Of a stretch of 64,000 bases of DNA, positions 63,640 to 64,000 are shown piece after piece. A program made the position numbers and the translations under genes. The stretch lies in assembly GCF_009696045.1 (NCBI RefSeq), contig NZ_VUMT01000004.1, positions 62,001 through 126,000 on the forward strand, read 5' to 3'. Positions within the stretch are counted from its first letter, which is position 1; each line of letters opens with the position of its first letter. Below the pieces are notes generated by a model. It saw only the letters and a program-made list of their open reading frames with translations, searched no databases and was not told the DNA's origin. The DNA comes from Velocimicrobium porci (GTDB lineage: Bacteria; Bacillota; Clostridia; Lachnospirales; Lachnospiraceae).

Positions 63640-64000
63640 CTAATTTTCCGCCTTCCCGTACAATCTCAAGAAGCCGTCCTGCCGCTTTTGCAGGCACAGG
63701 CTCACTGTATAAAAACCCTTGTGCCTGATTGCATTTTGCATCTTTTAAAAAGTCTTCCTGGCTTCCACTTTCCACCCCTTCTGCAATGACATTGATACCT
63801 AATGCTCTTGCCAGAGAAATTAAAGTGGATATAATTGCTCTGCTATCTCTATCTTCGGTAATGCTGTCGATAAAACTTTTATCCAGTTTTAAACTATCCA
63901 AAGGAAGGTGTTTTAAATAATTCAATGAAGAATAACCGGTTCCAAAATCATCCAAGGAAAACAAAACACCTTTTTGTCTTAAGTCAAGAATACACTGCAT
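63620..64000 (-). CDS. EAL domain c-di-GMP phosphodiesterase (partial, 5' part outside window)
   Basis: The C-terminal 126 residues of an EAL domain are visible: LDDFGTGYSSLNYLKHLPLD, LKLDKSFI, IAEGVES and CNQAQGFLYSEPVP. The DDFGTGYSS and EGVES motifs that bind metal and the catalytic base region (K in KLDKSF) are intact, so this part looks catalytically competent; the ELL/EAL motif itself lies outside the window. The methionine at 64000 is internal, not a start. It hydrolyses c-di-GMP to pGpG and could oppose the PilZ receptor encoded at 4750-5490. Confidence 0.9.
   Translation of the reverse strand: MQCILDLRQKGVLFSLDDFGTGYSSLNYLKHLPLDSLKLDKSFIDSITEDRDSRAIISTLISLARALGINVIAEGVESGSQEDFLKDAKCNQAQGFLYSEPVPAKAAGRLLEIVREGGKLDGEIWF

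Overview
The window is chromosomal DNA of a low-G+C anaerobic Firmicute, most likely of the family Lachnospiraceae. Evidence: AT-rich codon use with strong AGGAGG-type ribosome binding sites; the Clostridia/Bacilli gene order yicC-remA-gmk-rpoZ and priA-def-fmt-rsmB-rlmN-prpC-prkC-rsgA-rpe-thiN; a MurE with the DNPR motif and an adjacent dapF (meso-DAP wall); a DUF5688 protein; and an Lpl-type sugar importer without its own ATPase. The genus cannot be fixed from this window.

Positions 1-20600 (minus strand) are core housekeeping. A consensus promoter at 20550-20578 precedes 17 closely packed or overlapping genes: dapF, murE, murF, priA, def, fmt, a membrane zinc peptidase, rsmB, rlmN, PP2C phosphatase, PASTA kinase, rsgA, rpe, a PilZ protein, thiN, ychF and lgt. 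The dcw cluster follows from its own promoter, with MraZ boxes, as mraZ, rsmH and an ftsL-like gene cut by the window edge.

Positions 20740-30000 hold a divergent L,D-transpeptidase, then minus-strand tdk, a MATE exporter, a SiaB/SiaC-like kinase-phosphoprotein pair coupled to a lytic transglycosylase, two tandem signal peptidases, rpoZ, gmk, remA, yicC and a lone receiver domain. Positions 29945-39800 carry rqcH and a HisJ-type phosphatase on the plus strand, each preceded by a copy of a short repeat; an iscR-iscS-iscU-mnmA sulfur operon with three phased operator-like repeats; a SpoVB-like flippase; and a chemoreceptor.

Positions 39833-53170 are a carbohydrate locus: a solute-binding lipoprotein, two permeases and cytoplasmic GH130, GH38, GH3 and GH20 enzymes, with a divergent LacI-type regulator. 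The enzyme set fits import and breakdown of mannose/N-acetylglucosamine oligosaccharides such as N-glycan cores. An M20 amidohydrolase follows.

Positions 54520-56000 form a small, AT-richer accessory island. It contains a type III toxin-antitoxin system: promoter, two RNA repeats with covarying pseudoknots, an intrinsic terminator, then a ToxN/TenpN/CptN-like endoribonuclease gene. Broken coding remnants flank it on both sides. Beyond it lie metA (acetyl type), ligA and a pseudouridine synthase, a strongly folded palindromic intergenic element, two membrane proteins, tRNA-Arg(CCG), a DUF5688 gene, a polytopic membrane protein and the end of an EAL-domain gene. The type III toxin-antitoxin module is the most notable system; the SiaB/SiaC-like pair and the repeated leader elements come next.
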